From NCBI GenBank assembly GCA_051647535.1, contig JBOFEA010000021.1, positions 5,006 through 69,005 on the forward strand: a DNA stretch of 64,000 bases, written 5' to 3'. Under the pieces are notes generated by a model. It had not been told where the DNA came from. It made no database searches and was given only the letters and a program-made list of their open reading frames with translations. The translations under genes and the position numbers were made by a program. Shown here piece by piece: positions 17,718 through 25,843 of the stretch (position 1 is its first letter; every line of letters starts with the position of its first letter). The stretch is from Brevinema_A sp051647535 (lineage in GTDB: Bacteria; Spirochaetota; Brevinematia; Brevinematales; Brevinemataceae).

Positions 17718-18407
17718 TTAGAATTGAAGATTTTGAGGAATACCAGTAGCTGAAATATTTTCTTTTTTCAAAAGTTCGTTGTTTCTTTCAATACGATAAC
17801 CTTCTTTAATTTTGGAAATAAAATCAATCATCCAGCGTTGGCGTTTTTGTTGATTTATTTGAGCAATAATAGTATCACGGGATTGCTGAGCGTTTAATCC
17901 TCTAGCACGTAATTCTGATCCGTATTGAGCATAAATTTGGTCAATTTCTGCTTTAGTTGGAGCAAAAGCATTTTCATCTTGAGGCATATTTTTTGCTACA
18001 TAAAGTTGAAATAATGCTTGCTGGATAGCGTTTTGGAAGAGTCGAGCATTTTCTTGATTTTCTAAGAATCCTTCTTCCAAGGCTGTAGCCACGACAACAT
18101 ATTGATTGATCATTGTTTCAAGAATTTCGGATTTATAAGCCGGTTCGTTATTATCTAATTGCTGTAATTGTTCAGGAGGGAGAGTTTTCTTTATTTCATT
18201 ATATGCGTTTGTGAAATCTTTGAGGGAAACCCCGTATTGTTCGATTTTTGCGAGGTGGCTGCTATCGAGTTTATCAATAGTTGGAAGTGAAATTGTTATA
18301 CTTTCAGTTGGTTTATTTTTTGCTGCTAATGATGATATTATCAGGGTTAAGATTGAACCTGTAATAATTCCTGCTGCGATTCCTAAGATAAGGGTTTTGG
18401 TTTTCAT
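17718..18407 (-). CDS. membrane-anchored SurA-N-like protein
   Basis: An uncleaved-looking N-terminal helix (LILGIAAGIITGSILTLIISSLAA) would anchor it, with about 200 residues outside. The body resembles the N-terminal chaperone part of SurA/PrsA-type folding factors: YGVSLKDFTNAYNEI, ILETMINQYVVVATALEEGF, and a long helix ending near RWMIDFISKIKEGYRIE. No peptidyl-prolyl isomerase domain follows. A role in handling exported proteins is inferred. AAGGAGAT precedes the ATG. Confidence 0.6.
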   Translation of the reverse strand: MKTKTLILGIAAGIITGSILTLIISSLAAKNKPTESITISLPTIDKLDSSHLAKIEQYGVSLKDFTNAYNEIKKTLPPEQLQQLDNNEPAYKSEILETMINQYVVVATALEEGFLENQENARLFQNAIQQALFQLYVAKNMPQDENAFAPTKAEIDQIYAQYGSELRARGLNAQQSRDTIIAQINQQKRQRWMIDFISKIKEGYRIERNNELLKKENISATGIPQNLQF

Positions 18408-18445
18408 GATATCTCCTTAAAAGTTTACAAAAATGAAATATTAAT

Positions 18446-18474
18446 ATCATAGCAGTAAAAAAAAAAAAAATCAA
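18446..18474 (-). promoter_or_regulatory. promoter of the SurA-N-like gene
   Basis: TTGATT (18469-18474) and TATGAT (18446-18451) on the minus strand; the 17-bp spacer is largely a T-tract. Confidence 0.5.
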
Positions 18475-18579
18475 TTAAAATTCTATACAAACTAAAAAAA
18501 CTTAGATCTTATCTATTAATATTATTAAAAGAATACCGATTATGATTTATAATAGTATTCTTGATTTAGGAGATGGGTA

Positions 18580-19044
18580 ATGATAAAAATAAGATCTTTT
18601 ATTTTGGTATTTTTAATGTATAACGTACCGGTATTTGGAAGTTCGATACCTAATGAACCTGTTGAGGTTGTTAAATATGCTTTTACAGCATTGACTAACG
18701 GGGAAATTGATAAGCTTATTGATGTGACTGCAAATTCCGAATTACGTCAAGTGAATGAGCTTCTTACTTCTATAAAAGCGAATCCTTCTAAAAAGGATAG
18801 TTTGCTGAAACAATACCAAAATCTTAAATCTTGGCAAATTGATAATTCACAAGCTCATAAAGTGAACGGTAGAAATATCTATGTGGTAAGTACGACATGG
18901 GTTGTTAATGTTCCGATTGAAAAAAAATCAGAAGTAATGAAAGGAATGAAAGATCCAAATAAATCTGATCATACAGTTTTTATGGATTATATGTTGGAAC
19001 AGCTTGATGGGCGTTGGAAAATTATTTCCCGTCGTTCTATATAG
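18580..19044 (+). CDS. small exported protein, DUF4878/NTF2-like
   Basis: A signal peptide (MIKIRSFILVFLMYNVPVFG) is followed by about 130 residues. The pattern PVEVVKYAFTALTNGEIDKLIDV, a helical hairpin, then VVSTTWVVNV and LDGRWKIISRRSI matches the small cystatin/NTF2-like lipocalin-sized proteins grouped as DUF4878. Such proteins are exported and of unknown function. AGGAGAT precedes the ATG, and a weak promoter (TTAAAA-N17-TATAAT) lies at 18525-18553. Confidence 0.65.
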   Translation: MIKIRSFILVFLMYNVPVFGSSIPNEPVEVVKYAFTALTNGEIDKLIDVTANSELRQVNELLTSIKANPSKKDSLLKQYQNLKSWQIDNSQAHKVNGRNIYVVSTTWVVNVPIEKKSEVMKGMKDPNKSDHTVFMDYMLEQLDGRWKIISRRSI

Positions 19045-19123
19045 TACAAATACGCAGTAGAGAAATAATTTATTAATATTATACAATACGGGATACAACA
19101 ATTCTGAAATTATTTGTAAAGAA

Positions 19124-19153
19124 AAACGGAGCATTATGCTCCGTTTAATTTTT
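19124..19153. terminator. terminator between convergent genes
   Basis: AAACGGAGCA / TGCTCCGTTT stem with a 3-nt loop followed by AATTTTT. Confidence 0.8.
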
Positions 19154-19159
19154 GTATAA

Positions 19160-19756
19160 TTAAGGCAGATCGAAAATAGAAGAGAATACTTTTTTGTAAG
19201 CAGATGTTTTATCTTCAATAGAAAGCGGATAGGCTTTTGAGGAAGAAGGAACTCTATAAAGGGAGATATTGTTTCCGTTAAAATTGAATGAAACCGGCTG
19301 TTGAATAGTAGGTTGGTTTGGGAGATGCAAAGTAAGTGATACGATTTCTGCAGCTTTTTCTCCCGTTACAATGATAGAATGGCATGAAGGGAGTTGTTCT
19401 AATACTTTTCTGATGTTTAACGGTTCCAAGATTTCCAAAAATTTATCCGATGCATTGTTTTTTAAGCGTCGGATTTTTTGTGCGGAATCTCCTATAGCTA
19501 TTCCTTGTTGGGATAGGAATTGGATAATTTTTTCTTTATTAAAAGATTTTTGTTTTGTATCAATAAAATAATTTTTGTCTTGGAAGAACATAAGCCCGAA
19601 AATCCGCCACATATCATTTTGAAAGTTAGGATAATAAAATTCCATGCACCATTTTTCTTGTTTGGGAGGGAAACTTCCTAAAAGTAAAGCTTGAGCGTTT
19701 TCGGGTAAGAATGGGTGGAGAGGATGGTGTTCTTCTATTGCAAGAGCGTTATTCAT
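19160..19756 (-). CDS. uracil-DNA glycosylase superfamily protein
   Basis: A 198-residue protein with the pattern ALLLGSFPP near residue 25 and FYYPNFQNDMWRIFG near residue 45. This matches a Mug/UDG-like subfamily common in Bacteroidetes. The C-terminal SIIVTGEKAA and LYRVPSSSKAYP correspond to the second active-site loop. The expected role is removal of damaged or deaminated bases, but the specificity of this subfamily is not known to me. AAGGTCG precedes the ATG. It is divergent from clpB. Confidence 0.7.
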   Translation of the reverse strand: MNNALAIEEHHPLHPFLPENAQALLLGSFPPKQEKWCMEFYYPNFQNDMWRIFGLMFFQDKNYFIDTKQKSFNKEKIIQFLSQQGIAIGDSAQKIRRLKNNASDKFLEILEPLNIRKVLEQLPSCHSIIVTGEKAAEIVSLTLHLPNQPTIQQPVSFNFNGNNISLYRVPSSSKAYPLSIEDKTSAYKKVFSSIFDLP

Positions 19757-19803
19757 ATATACGACCTTAAAATATATTGATTTATATTAAGATATTGAGT
19801 TAA

Positions 19804-19832
19804 AAATAGCAAGATTTATGGGTTTGCTATTT
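19804..19832. promoter_or_regulatory. 9-bp inverted repeat upstream of clpB
   Basis: AAATAGCAA, 11-nt spacer, TTGCTATTT: perfect arms just upstream of the putative clpB promoter. It is not the CIRCE sequence (TTAGCACTC-N9-GAGTGCTAA). It may be a heat-shock operator of another kind. Confidence 0.4.
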
Positions 19833-19840
19833 CCAAAACG

Positions 19841-19870
19841 TTGCTGATATGGTATATTTTTTGCTATATT
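19841..19870 (+). promoter_or_regulatory. putative clpB promoter
   Basis: TTGCTG (19841-19846) and TATATT (19865-19870) with an 18-bp spacer, 40 bp before the ATG. Confidence 0.45.
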
Positions 19871-19909
19871 AATTATAGTGCCAAATAAATATTTATTAGG
19901 GAGTTTGAT

Positions 19910-22489
19910 ATGTCCGGAATGCAGAAAACAATGAAATTTAATGAAATAATTCAAGATGCGTTTAACCTTGCTCAGAAACATAATCATGCAATGATCGAAA
20001 CTACCCACCTTATTGGAGCGTTAATTGAAGATAAAGAAGGAATATCGAGAAAGATTTTTGAATACTTGGAAGTTTCTGTTTCCAAACTTCAAGAAGTAGT
20101 CCAGCGTGAGTTGAAACTTTGTACTCAAGGGGACGGAGTTGATATTCGTCTTTCACCGGAAGTGAATAAAATGTTATTAACATCCGAAGAATTTGCTGAA
20201 AAGAGTCATTCTCGTTTTGTTGCTGTGGAGCATTTGTTGTTGGCTGTTGTGCAGGTTGCACGGGATCCATGGAAAACAGAGTTTAAGAACTTTAATATTA
20301 CTACGGAAAGAATATTAGGTGCACTTAGTTTGTTCCGAAAAAATACAAATTCGAATCCTGATCAAGAACAAGCCGATGAAGCGTTGAAAAAATATACCAA
20401 AGATTTAACGGAAATGGCTTTGAAAGACAAGATTGACCCTGTTATTGGAAGAGATGAAGAAATTATTCGTGCGGTGCAAATTCTTTCTCGCAGAAGCAAA
20501 AATAATCCTGTATTAATTGGGGAGGCTGGAGTTGGTAAAACTGCTGTAGTCGAAGGGATCGCCAAAAGAATTGTTCAAGGAGATGTTCCTGAGTCTCTTA
20601 AAGGCAAAAAAATATTATCATTAGATCCCGGAGCATTAATTGCAGGAGCAAAATATCGAGGAGAATTTGAAGAACGATTGAAAGCTGTTATTGAAGCATT
20701 GGAAAATTCAAACAATAATATTATTCTATTTATTGATGAGATTCATTTAATGGTTGGTATGGGAGCGGGTGGAGACAGTTCGGGAGATGCCGGCAATCTG
20801 TTAAAACCGGCTCTTGCTCGTGGAGAGATCAGAGTTATTGGAGCAACAACGCTGGACGAATATAGAAAATTTATCGAAAAAGATAAAGCATTGGAACGAA
20901 GATTTCAAACAGTCTTGGTTGAAGAACCTAGTATGGAAGATGCAATTTCAATTCTTCGAGGAATTAAGGATAGATATGAAATTCATCATGGTATCAGAAT
21001 TTCTGATAATACTATTATTGCAGCGGTATCGTTATCGATGCGATATCTTCCTGATAGAAAACTTCCTGATAAGGCGATTGATTTAATGGATGAAGCAGCC
21101 GCTAAAGTTAAAACGGAATTGGAATCCGAACCTCAAGCAATCGATCAACTTAGAAGAAAAATTATCCGCTTGGAAATTGAAAAAACAGCATTAATCAAAG
21201 AAAGTGATCCTCAATCCCGAGAACGCTTGGAAAAAATTGAAAACGAGCTGCAGGATGATAAATCAGCCATGTTAAATCTTCAGGTAAAATGGGAAAAAGA
21301 AAAAAGCTTAGTCGAACAGATTCGTGCCTTAAAATCTGAAATTGATAAACTTAAAAGTGAAGAACAGGTTTGTGAAAGAGAAGCCAAATTTGATAAAGTT
21401 GCTGAAATTCGTTACAGTATTCTTCCAAAGAAACAAGAAGAACTTGCTATTAAAGAACAAGAAATAAAACAGGCCGATCAAAACGGTGAAAGTTTAATGC
21501 GTGAAGAAATTACTCCTGAGGATATTGCTAAGGTGGTATCCGCTCGTACAGGAATTCCTGCAGCACGTATGGCCGAAAGTGAAAGAGAACGTTTAATGCA
21601 TTTGGAACGTCATCTTGGTTCTCGTGTTGTTGGGCAGGACAAAGGTGTCACGGCAATTGCTAATGCGGTACGCCGTGCCAGAGCAGGATTGACCAATGAA
21701 AATAAACCCTTAGGATCCTTTTTGTTTTTAGGTCCTACCGGTGTTGGTAAAACCGAATTGGCAAAAGCCTTAGCTGAATTTTTATTTGACAGCGAACGGC
21801 ATATGATTCGTATTGATATGAGTGAATATATGGAGAAATTTTCCGTTCAACGCTTGATAGGAGCTCCTCCCGGATATGTCGGATATGATCAAGGAGGACA
21901 GCTTACAGAAGCGGTACGTAGAAATCCTTATTCTGTTATTTTATTGGATGAAATGGAAAAAGCTCATCCTTCAGTGTTTGATATTCTTCTTCAAGTGCTT
22001 GATGACGGTCGATTAACTGATGGTCAAGGACGTACGGTTTCTTTTAATCAATGTGTTTTAATTATGACTTCTAATGTCGGATCTCATCTTGTTTCCAATT
22101 GGGAAAAATCCGAAGATGAACTTCAATCCGTATTGAAGGATGAACTTAAAACAGTATTTCGTCCTGAATTTATTAATAGAATTGATGATGTTGTTGTTTT
22201 CCATAGATTACAACAAAAAGATATGGAACGAATTACTGAAATCCAATTAGATCTCTTAAAGCGATCTCTTCTTCAGAAGAAAATACTGTTTCATATAAGT
22301 GATGAAGCAAAATCATTTATAGCTACTGAAGGTTTTGATCCTGAATTTGGTGCTCGACCTTTGAAGAGAGTGATTACCGAACGTATATTAAATCCTATGG
22401 CGTCTGCGTTGATTGAAAATTCATTAAAAGACGGCAGTACAGTGAACGTTATTCTCAATAATCAGGAATTATCATTTAAGTTTGAATAA
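19910..22489 (+). CDS. clpB: ATP-dependent chaperone ClpB
   Basis: A hexameric AAA+ disaggregase that works with DnaK to recover aggregated proteins. Domains in its 859 residues: a Clp N-domain, the first ATPase module with Walker A GEAGVGKT and Walker B IILFIDEIHLMVG, the coiled-coil middle domain (Glu/Lys-rich, about residues 400-520), and the second module with GPTGVGKTELAKAL and VILLDEMEKAHP, ending in the C-terminal domain. There is no ClpP-binding loop typical of ClpA/ClpC. AGGGAG precedes the ATG. Ended by the hairpin at 22503. Confidence 0.95.
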   Translation: MSGMQKTMKFNEIIQDAFNLAQKHNHAMIETTHLIGALIEDKEGISRKIFEYLEVSVSKLQEVVQRELKLCTQGDGVDIRLSPEVNKMLLTSEEFAEKSHSRFVAVEHLLLAVVQVARDPWKTEFKNFNITTERILGALSLFRKNTNSNPDQEQADEALKKYTKDLTEMALKDKIDPVIGRDEEIIRAVQILSRRSKNNPVLIGEAGVGKTAVVEGIAKRIVQGDVPESLKGKKILSLDPGALIAGAKYRGEFEERLKAVIEALENSNNNIILFIDEIHLMVGMGAGGDSSGDAGNLLKPALARGEIRVIGATTLDEYRKFIEKDKALERRFQTVLVEEPSMEDAISILRGIKDRYEIHHGIRISDNTIIAAVSLSMRYLPDRKLPDKAIDLMDEAAAKVKTELESEPQAIDQLRRKIIRLEIEKTALIKESDPQSRERLEKIENELQDDKSAMLNLQVKWEKEKSLVEQIRALKSEIDKLKSEEQVCEREAKFDKVAEIRYSILPKKQEELAIKEQEIKQADQNGESLMREEITPEDIAKVVSARTGIPAARMAESERERLMHLERHLGSRVVGQDKGVTAIANAVRRARAGLTNENKPLGSFLFLGPTGVGKTELAKALAEFLFDSERHMIRIDMSEYMEKFSVQRLIGAPPGYVGYDQGGQLTEAVRRNPYSVILLDEMEKAHPSVFDILLQVLDDGRLTDGQGRTVSFNQCVLIMTSNVGSHLVSNWEKSEDELQSVLKDELKTVFRPEFINRIDDVVVFHRLQQKDMERITEIQLDLLKRSLLQKKILFHISDEAKSFIATEGFDPEFGARPLKRVITERILNPMASALIENSLKDGSTVNVILNNQELSFKFE

Positions 22490-22502
22490 TAATCTCCTTA
22501 AC

Positions 22503-22541
22503 AACAGCTTCTTATGTCAATAATAAATAAGAAGCTGTTTT
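22503..22541 (+). terminator. rho-independent terminator after clpB
   Basis: AACAGCTTCTTA / TAAGAAGCTGTT stem with a long AT-rich loop, followed by TTTT. Confidence 0.8.
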
Positions 22542-22542
22542 C

Positions 22543-22571
22543 TTGAATAAAAGTCTAATGATGTGTTATAC
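22543..22571 (+). promoter_or_regulatory. promoter of the 117-aa lipoprotein
   Basis: TTGAAT (22543-22548) followed after 17 bp by TTATAC, or after 18 bp by TATACT. It excludes the upstream TTG as a start codon. Confidence 0.55.
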
Positions 22572-22599
22572 TATAATGATAATATCATTAGGAGTTGTT

Positions 22600-22953
22600 A
22601 TGTACGCAGTTGTATTATTGGTCTTGTTGTTTACAGGATGTTCTGTTCAAAATAAAGATTTTATTGATAATGTTGCCGGTACTTATGTTATTAAGGACAA
22701 AAAAGTTGTGATCGAGTGTTTTAAAATAAATCAAAAAAGTGGTGCGTTTACACGCGGGCATATTCTTTATAAATTAGAAAGTTCTGAGTCTCCTACAAAT
22801 GCTATTTATAAATTGGATGATATTCAATATGCAGGTCTTGTATTTGATATTCGAAAAGCTGAATTATATGCAATTTATTCTACCAATAAAGATAGTTCCG
22901 GAATAGTTTGGAATTCTGGAAGTAAAATATTTTTAGGAATGAGAAAAAAATAA
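22600..22953 (+). CDS. small putative lipoprotein, 117 aa
   Basis: The start is the ATG at 22600, preceded by AGGAG. This gives the lipoprotein signal MYAVVLLVLLFTGC with Cys14 as the lipidated residue. The frame is open upstream to 22543, but that stretch overlaps the promoter. The mature part has DFIDNVAGTYVI near its start and IVWNSGSKIF near its end, both close to motifs in the lipoprotein at 42882. Function unknown; a short beta-sheet domain is likely (inference). The gene converges on rnhB one base away. Confidence 0.75.
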   Translation: MYAVVLLVLLFTGCSVQNKDFIDNVAGTYVIKDKKVVIECFKINQKSGAFTRGHILYKLESSESPTNAIYKLDDIQYAGLVFDIRKAELYAIYSTNKDSSGIVWNSGSKIFLGMRKK

Positions 22954-22954
22954 T

Positions 22955-23590
22955 TTAATTGGTTTTAAACAAGCGGAAGTTGGTTCTATGATGAGGACTG
23001 GCTCCAAATTTTTCTAAAGCTGTTCTGTGTTCTTTTGTTGGATAGCCTTTATTCTTGATCCAATTATATTCGGGAAATTCATTATGGAGATTTTGCATAA
23101 TATTGTCTCTAGTGACTTTTGCAAGGATTGACGCAGCGGCAATATGAAAACTTTTTTGATCGCCTTTAATAATCGATAATACAGGTGTTTCAGGAATTTC
23201 GCTTGAATTGATTCTCATAGCGTCTGTGAGCACAACATCAATTGGTACTTGAGAAGAAAGGTGTTGCCAGCATTTGATCATACCCCATTTTGATGCTTGA
23301 TAAATATTCAGTTCATTGATTTTTTTAATATCAATAATTTCAATATGATAAGCCAAAGCGTTTTCTTTGATTTGATGAAATAATAGAGAGCGTTTTTGTT
23401 CTGTTAATTTTTTCGAATCATAAATTCCTAAAATATGTGTATTGGGTTTGAAAACAACTCCTGCTACTACTAGAGGTCCTGCTAATGGTCCTCGTCCTGC
23501 TTCGTCTGTTCCCATCATTAAATTTATTTGGGTGGGTATGAATTCTTGAATAATATTAATATCTTGTTCAATAGATAAAAATGTATTCAT
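22955..23590 (-). CDS. rnhB: ribonuclease HII
   Basis: Cleaves RNA in RNA-DNA hybrids and at single ribonucleotides in DNA. The family hallmark GTDEAGRGPLAGPLVVAGV carries the Asp-Glu pair; the further acidic residues are in DAMRINS and near ASILAKVTRD. The 211 residues are typical; the extra 25 before the hallmark are short and charged. GAGAG precedes the ATG. A terminator hairpin separates it from rplS upstream, although rnhB often follows the rplS operon in other genomes. Confidence 0.94.
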   Translation of the reverse strand: MNTFLSIEQDINIIQEFIPTQINLMMGTDEAGRGPLAGPLVVAGVVFKPNTHILGIYDSKKLTEQKRSLLFHQIKENALAYHIEIIDIKKINELNIYQASKWGMIKCWQHLSSQVPIDVVLTDAMRINSSEIPETPVLSIIKGDQKSFHIAAASILAKVTRDNIMQNLHNEFPEYNWIKNKGYPTKEHRTALEKFGASPHHRTNFRLFKTN

Positions 23591-23616
23591 TATATTTTCT
23601 CTCTGTAATATAAAGT

Positions 23617-23643
23617 AAAAATGCCGGTTAAACCGGCATTTTT
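23617..23643 (-). terminator. terminator of the rpsP-rimM-trmD-rplS operon
   Basis: AAAATGCCGGT / ACCGGCATTTT hairpin with flanking A- and T-runs, just past the rplS stop. Confidence 0.85.
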
Positions 23644-23649
23644 AAGTAT

Positions 23650-24144
23650 TTAGGATTTAATGTTTTTATCTTTCTTTTTAAGTGCAAGTTCTTTAAGACG
23701 AGCAGCTTTACCAAAGCGTCCTCTAAGAAAGTATAATTTTGCTCTACGAACTTTAGCTTTACGAACAATTTCAATACTTGCTAAGTAAGGAGAATGGAAA
23801 GAAAACACACGTTCAATCGAAATACCTGCACTAACACGGCGTACAATAAAAGTTTTTCTATTCATACCATGTTTGAAACAAAGAACAACTCCTTCGTAAA
23901 TCTGGATACGTTCTTTATTTCCTTCGGTAATACGTACACTAACTTTAATAGTATCTCCTACTCCGAATTTGGGAAATTTTTCATCATTATTGTTTTCTTT
24001 CATTAACTCTAATTCAATATCATGCATTGTATTTTTTATTTTTTTTACTGATGATACTGTCACAGAGGAAGGTGTTTCTGCTGGTGCTTCAACAGATGAG
24101 TTATCCATTTGTTCAATAGATGTGGTTTCGGTGTTGGTGGACAT
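23650..24144 (-). CDS. rplS: 50S ribosomal protein L19 with N-terminal extension
   Basis: A large-subunit protein at the interface with the 30S. The L19 core is clear: FPKFGVGDTIKVSVRITEGNKERIQIYEGVV and RRAKLYFLRGRFGKAARLKE. The start at 24144 has AGGAG about 8 nt upstream, giving 164 residues. The first 39 precede the usual L19 start (MHDIELEL) and are Ser/Thr/Glu rich. The internal Met has no binding site, so the extension is probably translated. It overlaps the trmD 3' end by 32 bp. Confidence 0.93.
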   Translation of the reverse strand: MSTNTETTSIEQMDNSSVEAPAETPSSVTVSSVKKIKNTMHDIELELMKENNNDEKFPKFGVGDTIKVSVRITEGNKERIQIYEGVVLCFKHGMNRKTFIVRRVSAGISIERVFSFHSPYLASIEIVRKAKVRRAKLYFLRGRFGKAARLKELALKKKDKNIKS

Positions 24145-24931
24145 CTTTGTACTCCTGTATTGCTTTTTCAAAAGACGTGAGACGTTTTTTTAAAATTAAA
24201 TTTTGTTTTTTTAGTTTTGTTAAAAGATTCTTATTTTCAGCCTGCACATTACATATAGGATATTCTCTAAAAATATCCGGTCGTCTTGCCCAAGTGACTG
24301 TTAATTTTTCTATAAATCTTTTTTCATCTATAAGAGCGTGGTTTCCGCTAAATAAGTATTCCGGTATAATACGATTATTAAATATCTGTGGTTTGGTATA
24401 ATGAGGATGTTCTAGTAATCCGTCTTCAAAAGAATCGTGTTGAACGGCTTCTTGTTGTAAAACTTCTCCGGACATTCTCAGTACCGCATCAATAACGACT
24501 AAACTTGCCAGCTCGCCTCCACTGAGTACATAATCTCCAATAGAAATTTCTTCATGGACTGATTCATCTATAAATCGCTGGTCAATTCCTTCATATCTGG
24601 AAGCAATAATAACAAGATGATTTTTTCCAGATAATTCTTTGGCTTTTTTTGAAGTTAATGGAATACCTCTAGGAGATACATGTATTATATATGGATGATC
24701 ATTATTTTTACATATATCAGATATGGCTTTATATAATATATCTGCCTTAAGCAACATTCCAACACCATGAGCTGTACAAGGATCGTCAATTTTCTTATGA
24801 AAACCTTCTCCCCAAGTACGTAAATCCAAAAAAGAAAATTCTATTGACTGAGATGCCCTCTTGATAATACCATAAGAAAGAGCATTTTCTATCATTTGAG
24901 GGAATAAGGACAAAACAGTTATTTTTTTCAT
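24113..24931 (-). CDS. trmD: tRNA (guanine(37)-N1)-methyltransferase
   Basis: Methylates G37 next to the anticodon, guarding the reading frame. The SPOUT knot is recognisable: HVSPRGIPLTSKKAKEL, IIASRYEGIDQRFID, YVLSGGELASLVVIDAVLR, then LEHPHYTKP and LSGNHALI-type sequence. At 272 residues it is longer than the usual 230-250 owing to a charged tail that runs into the rplS gene. It overlaps rimM by one base (TAATG), indicating coupling. Confidence 0.95.
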   Translation of the reverse strand: MKKITVLSLFPQMIENALSYGIIKRASQSIEFSFLDLRTWGEGFHKKIDDPCTAHGVGMLLKADILYKAISDICKNNDHPYIIHVSPRGIPLTSKKAKELSGKNHLVIIASRYEGIDQRFIDESVHEEISIGDYVLSGGELASLVVIDAVLRMSGEVLQQEAVQHDSFEDGLLEHPHYTKPQIFNNRIIPEYLFSGNHALIDEKRFIEKLTVTWARRPDIFREYPICNVQAENKNLLTKLKKQNLILKKRLTSFEKAIQEYKDVHQHRNHIY

Positions 24932-25467
24932 TATAATAATTCATCTATATTTTTGAAATCGATTTTTTGGTCGCTTAAGAGTATTTGTTCTACGTAGTGG
25001 TCACTGAAAGGGACTGCTAAATCGACTTTAGAATCAGCAAGGGTGATAATAAATATTTCTGAATTGCCTATTGATAATACATTAATTACTTTGCCAAGTA
25101 ATTGATTATTATAAAAAGACTGTAGACCAATTAAGTCTTTAATAAAGAAACTTCCATCTTCAGGCAGATTAAGGTCTTCCTGTTTTATAAATATAGGAGT
25201 CAGTCTCCAATTTTCTGCAAGAGTTCTGTTGGAAATTTCAGGAAAAAAGACTTTAGCATATTCGGGATTGTCTTCAAATATTAATGAAGAAAACGGTAAA
25301 GCTTTATAACTGTTTTTACCTTTTTCTTTTACATAGAATTCATGAATATTATGTAAATCTTCTGAAGAATCAATATATAAATGAACTTTTAAGTACCCTT
25401 TAATTCCAAAAGGTTTTAAAATTCTTCCTATTTCTAGGAATTGATTATGGGAAATGTTTGTACACAC
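24931..25467 (-). CDS. rimM: ribosome maturation factor RimM
   Basis: A 30S assembly factor that binds protein S19. The N-terminal domain shows IGRILKPFGIKGYLKVHL, and the C-terminal PRC-barrel has LIGLQSFYNNQLLGKVINVL and DLAVPFSDHYV. It begins with GTG at 25467, with only a weak GAGA upstream, 9 bp after the rpsP stop. The 178 residues are normal. The KH-domain gene often found between rpsP and rimM is absent. Confidence 0.92.
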   Translation of the reverse strand: MCTNISHNQFLEIGRILKPFGIKGYLKVHLYIDSSEDLHNIHEFYVKEKGKNSYKALPFSSLIFEDNPEYAKVFFPEISNRTLAENWRLTPIFIKQEDLNLPEDGSFFIKDLIGLQSFYNNQLLGKVINVLSIGNSEIFIITLADSKVDLAVPFSDHYVEQILLSDQKIDFKNIDELL

Positions 25468-25476
25468 GGTTTTCTC

Positions 25477-25728
25477 TTACTGAGCGGCAGCCTTTTTTGC
25501 TTTTAAGACCAATTGTTTCACGGTCATAGATACAACAGCACCTTTTTTGACCCATTCATCAAATTTTTCTACATTAATAAGAATTTGATCTTTTGATTCA
25601 ACAGGGCGGTATGTACCCAAGTTTTCAATATAAGCTCCGTCTCTTTTATTTCTTGAGTTTGTTACTACAACACGATAATAAGGAGCTTTCTTTTTTCCCA
25701 TACGCATTAAACGAATATTTGTTGACAC
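25477..25728 (-). CDS. rpsP: 30S ribosomal protein S16
   Basis: The first gene of the rpsP-rimM-trmD-rplS operon. IRLMRMGKKKAPYYRVVVTNSRNKRDG is the S16 signature. The start is GTG at 25728, after a good GGAGGAC. The 83 residues are typical. A promoter lies 33 bp upstream at 25761-25789. Confidence 0.96.
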   Translation of the reverse strand: MSTNIRLMRMGKKKAPYYRVVVTNSRNKRDGAYIENLGTYRPVESKDQILINVEKFDEWVKKGAVVSMTVKQLVLKAKKAAAQ

Positions 25729-25760
25729 AGAATGTCCTCCAAAAAAAATATCACTTCAAG

Positions 25761-25789
25761 TATTTTACCTTATTTCTTATGATTTGTCA
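25761..25789 (-). promoter_or_regulatory. promoter of the rpsP operon
   Basis: TTGACA (25784-25789) and TAAAAT (25761-25766) on the minus strand with a 17-bp spacer. Confidence 0.75.
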
Positions 25790-25800
25790 ATAACTTTAAT

Positions 25801-25820
25801 AAAGATATTATTTTATCTTT
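25801..25820 (-). terminator. weak terminator-like hairpin after tgt
   Basis: AAAGATA / TATCTTT stem followed on the minus strand by ATTAAAG. The T-run is poor, so the call is tentative. Confidence 0.3.
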
Positions 25821-25843
25821 TTAGTTTTTGACAGTATGACTTG

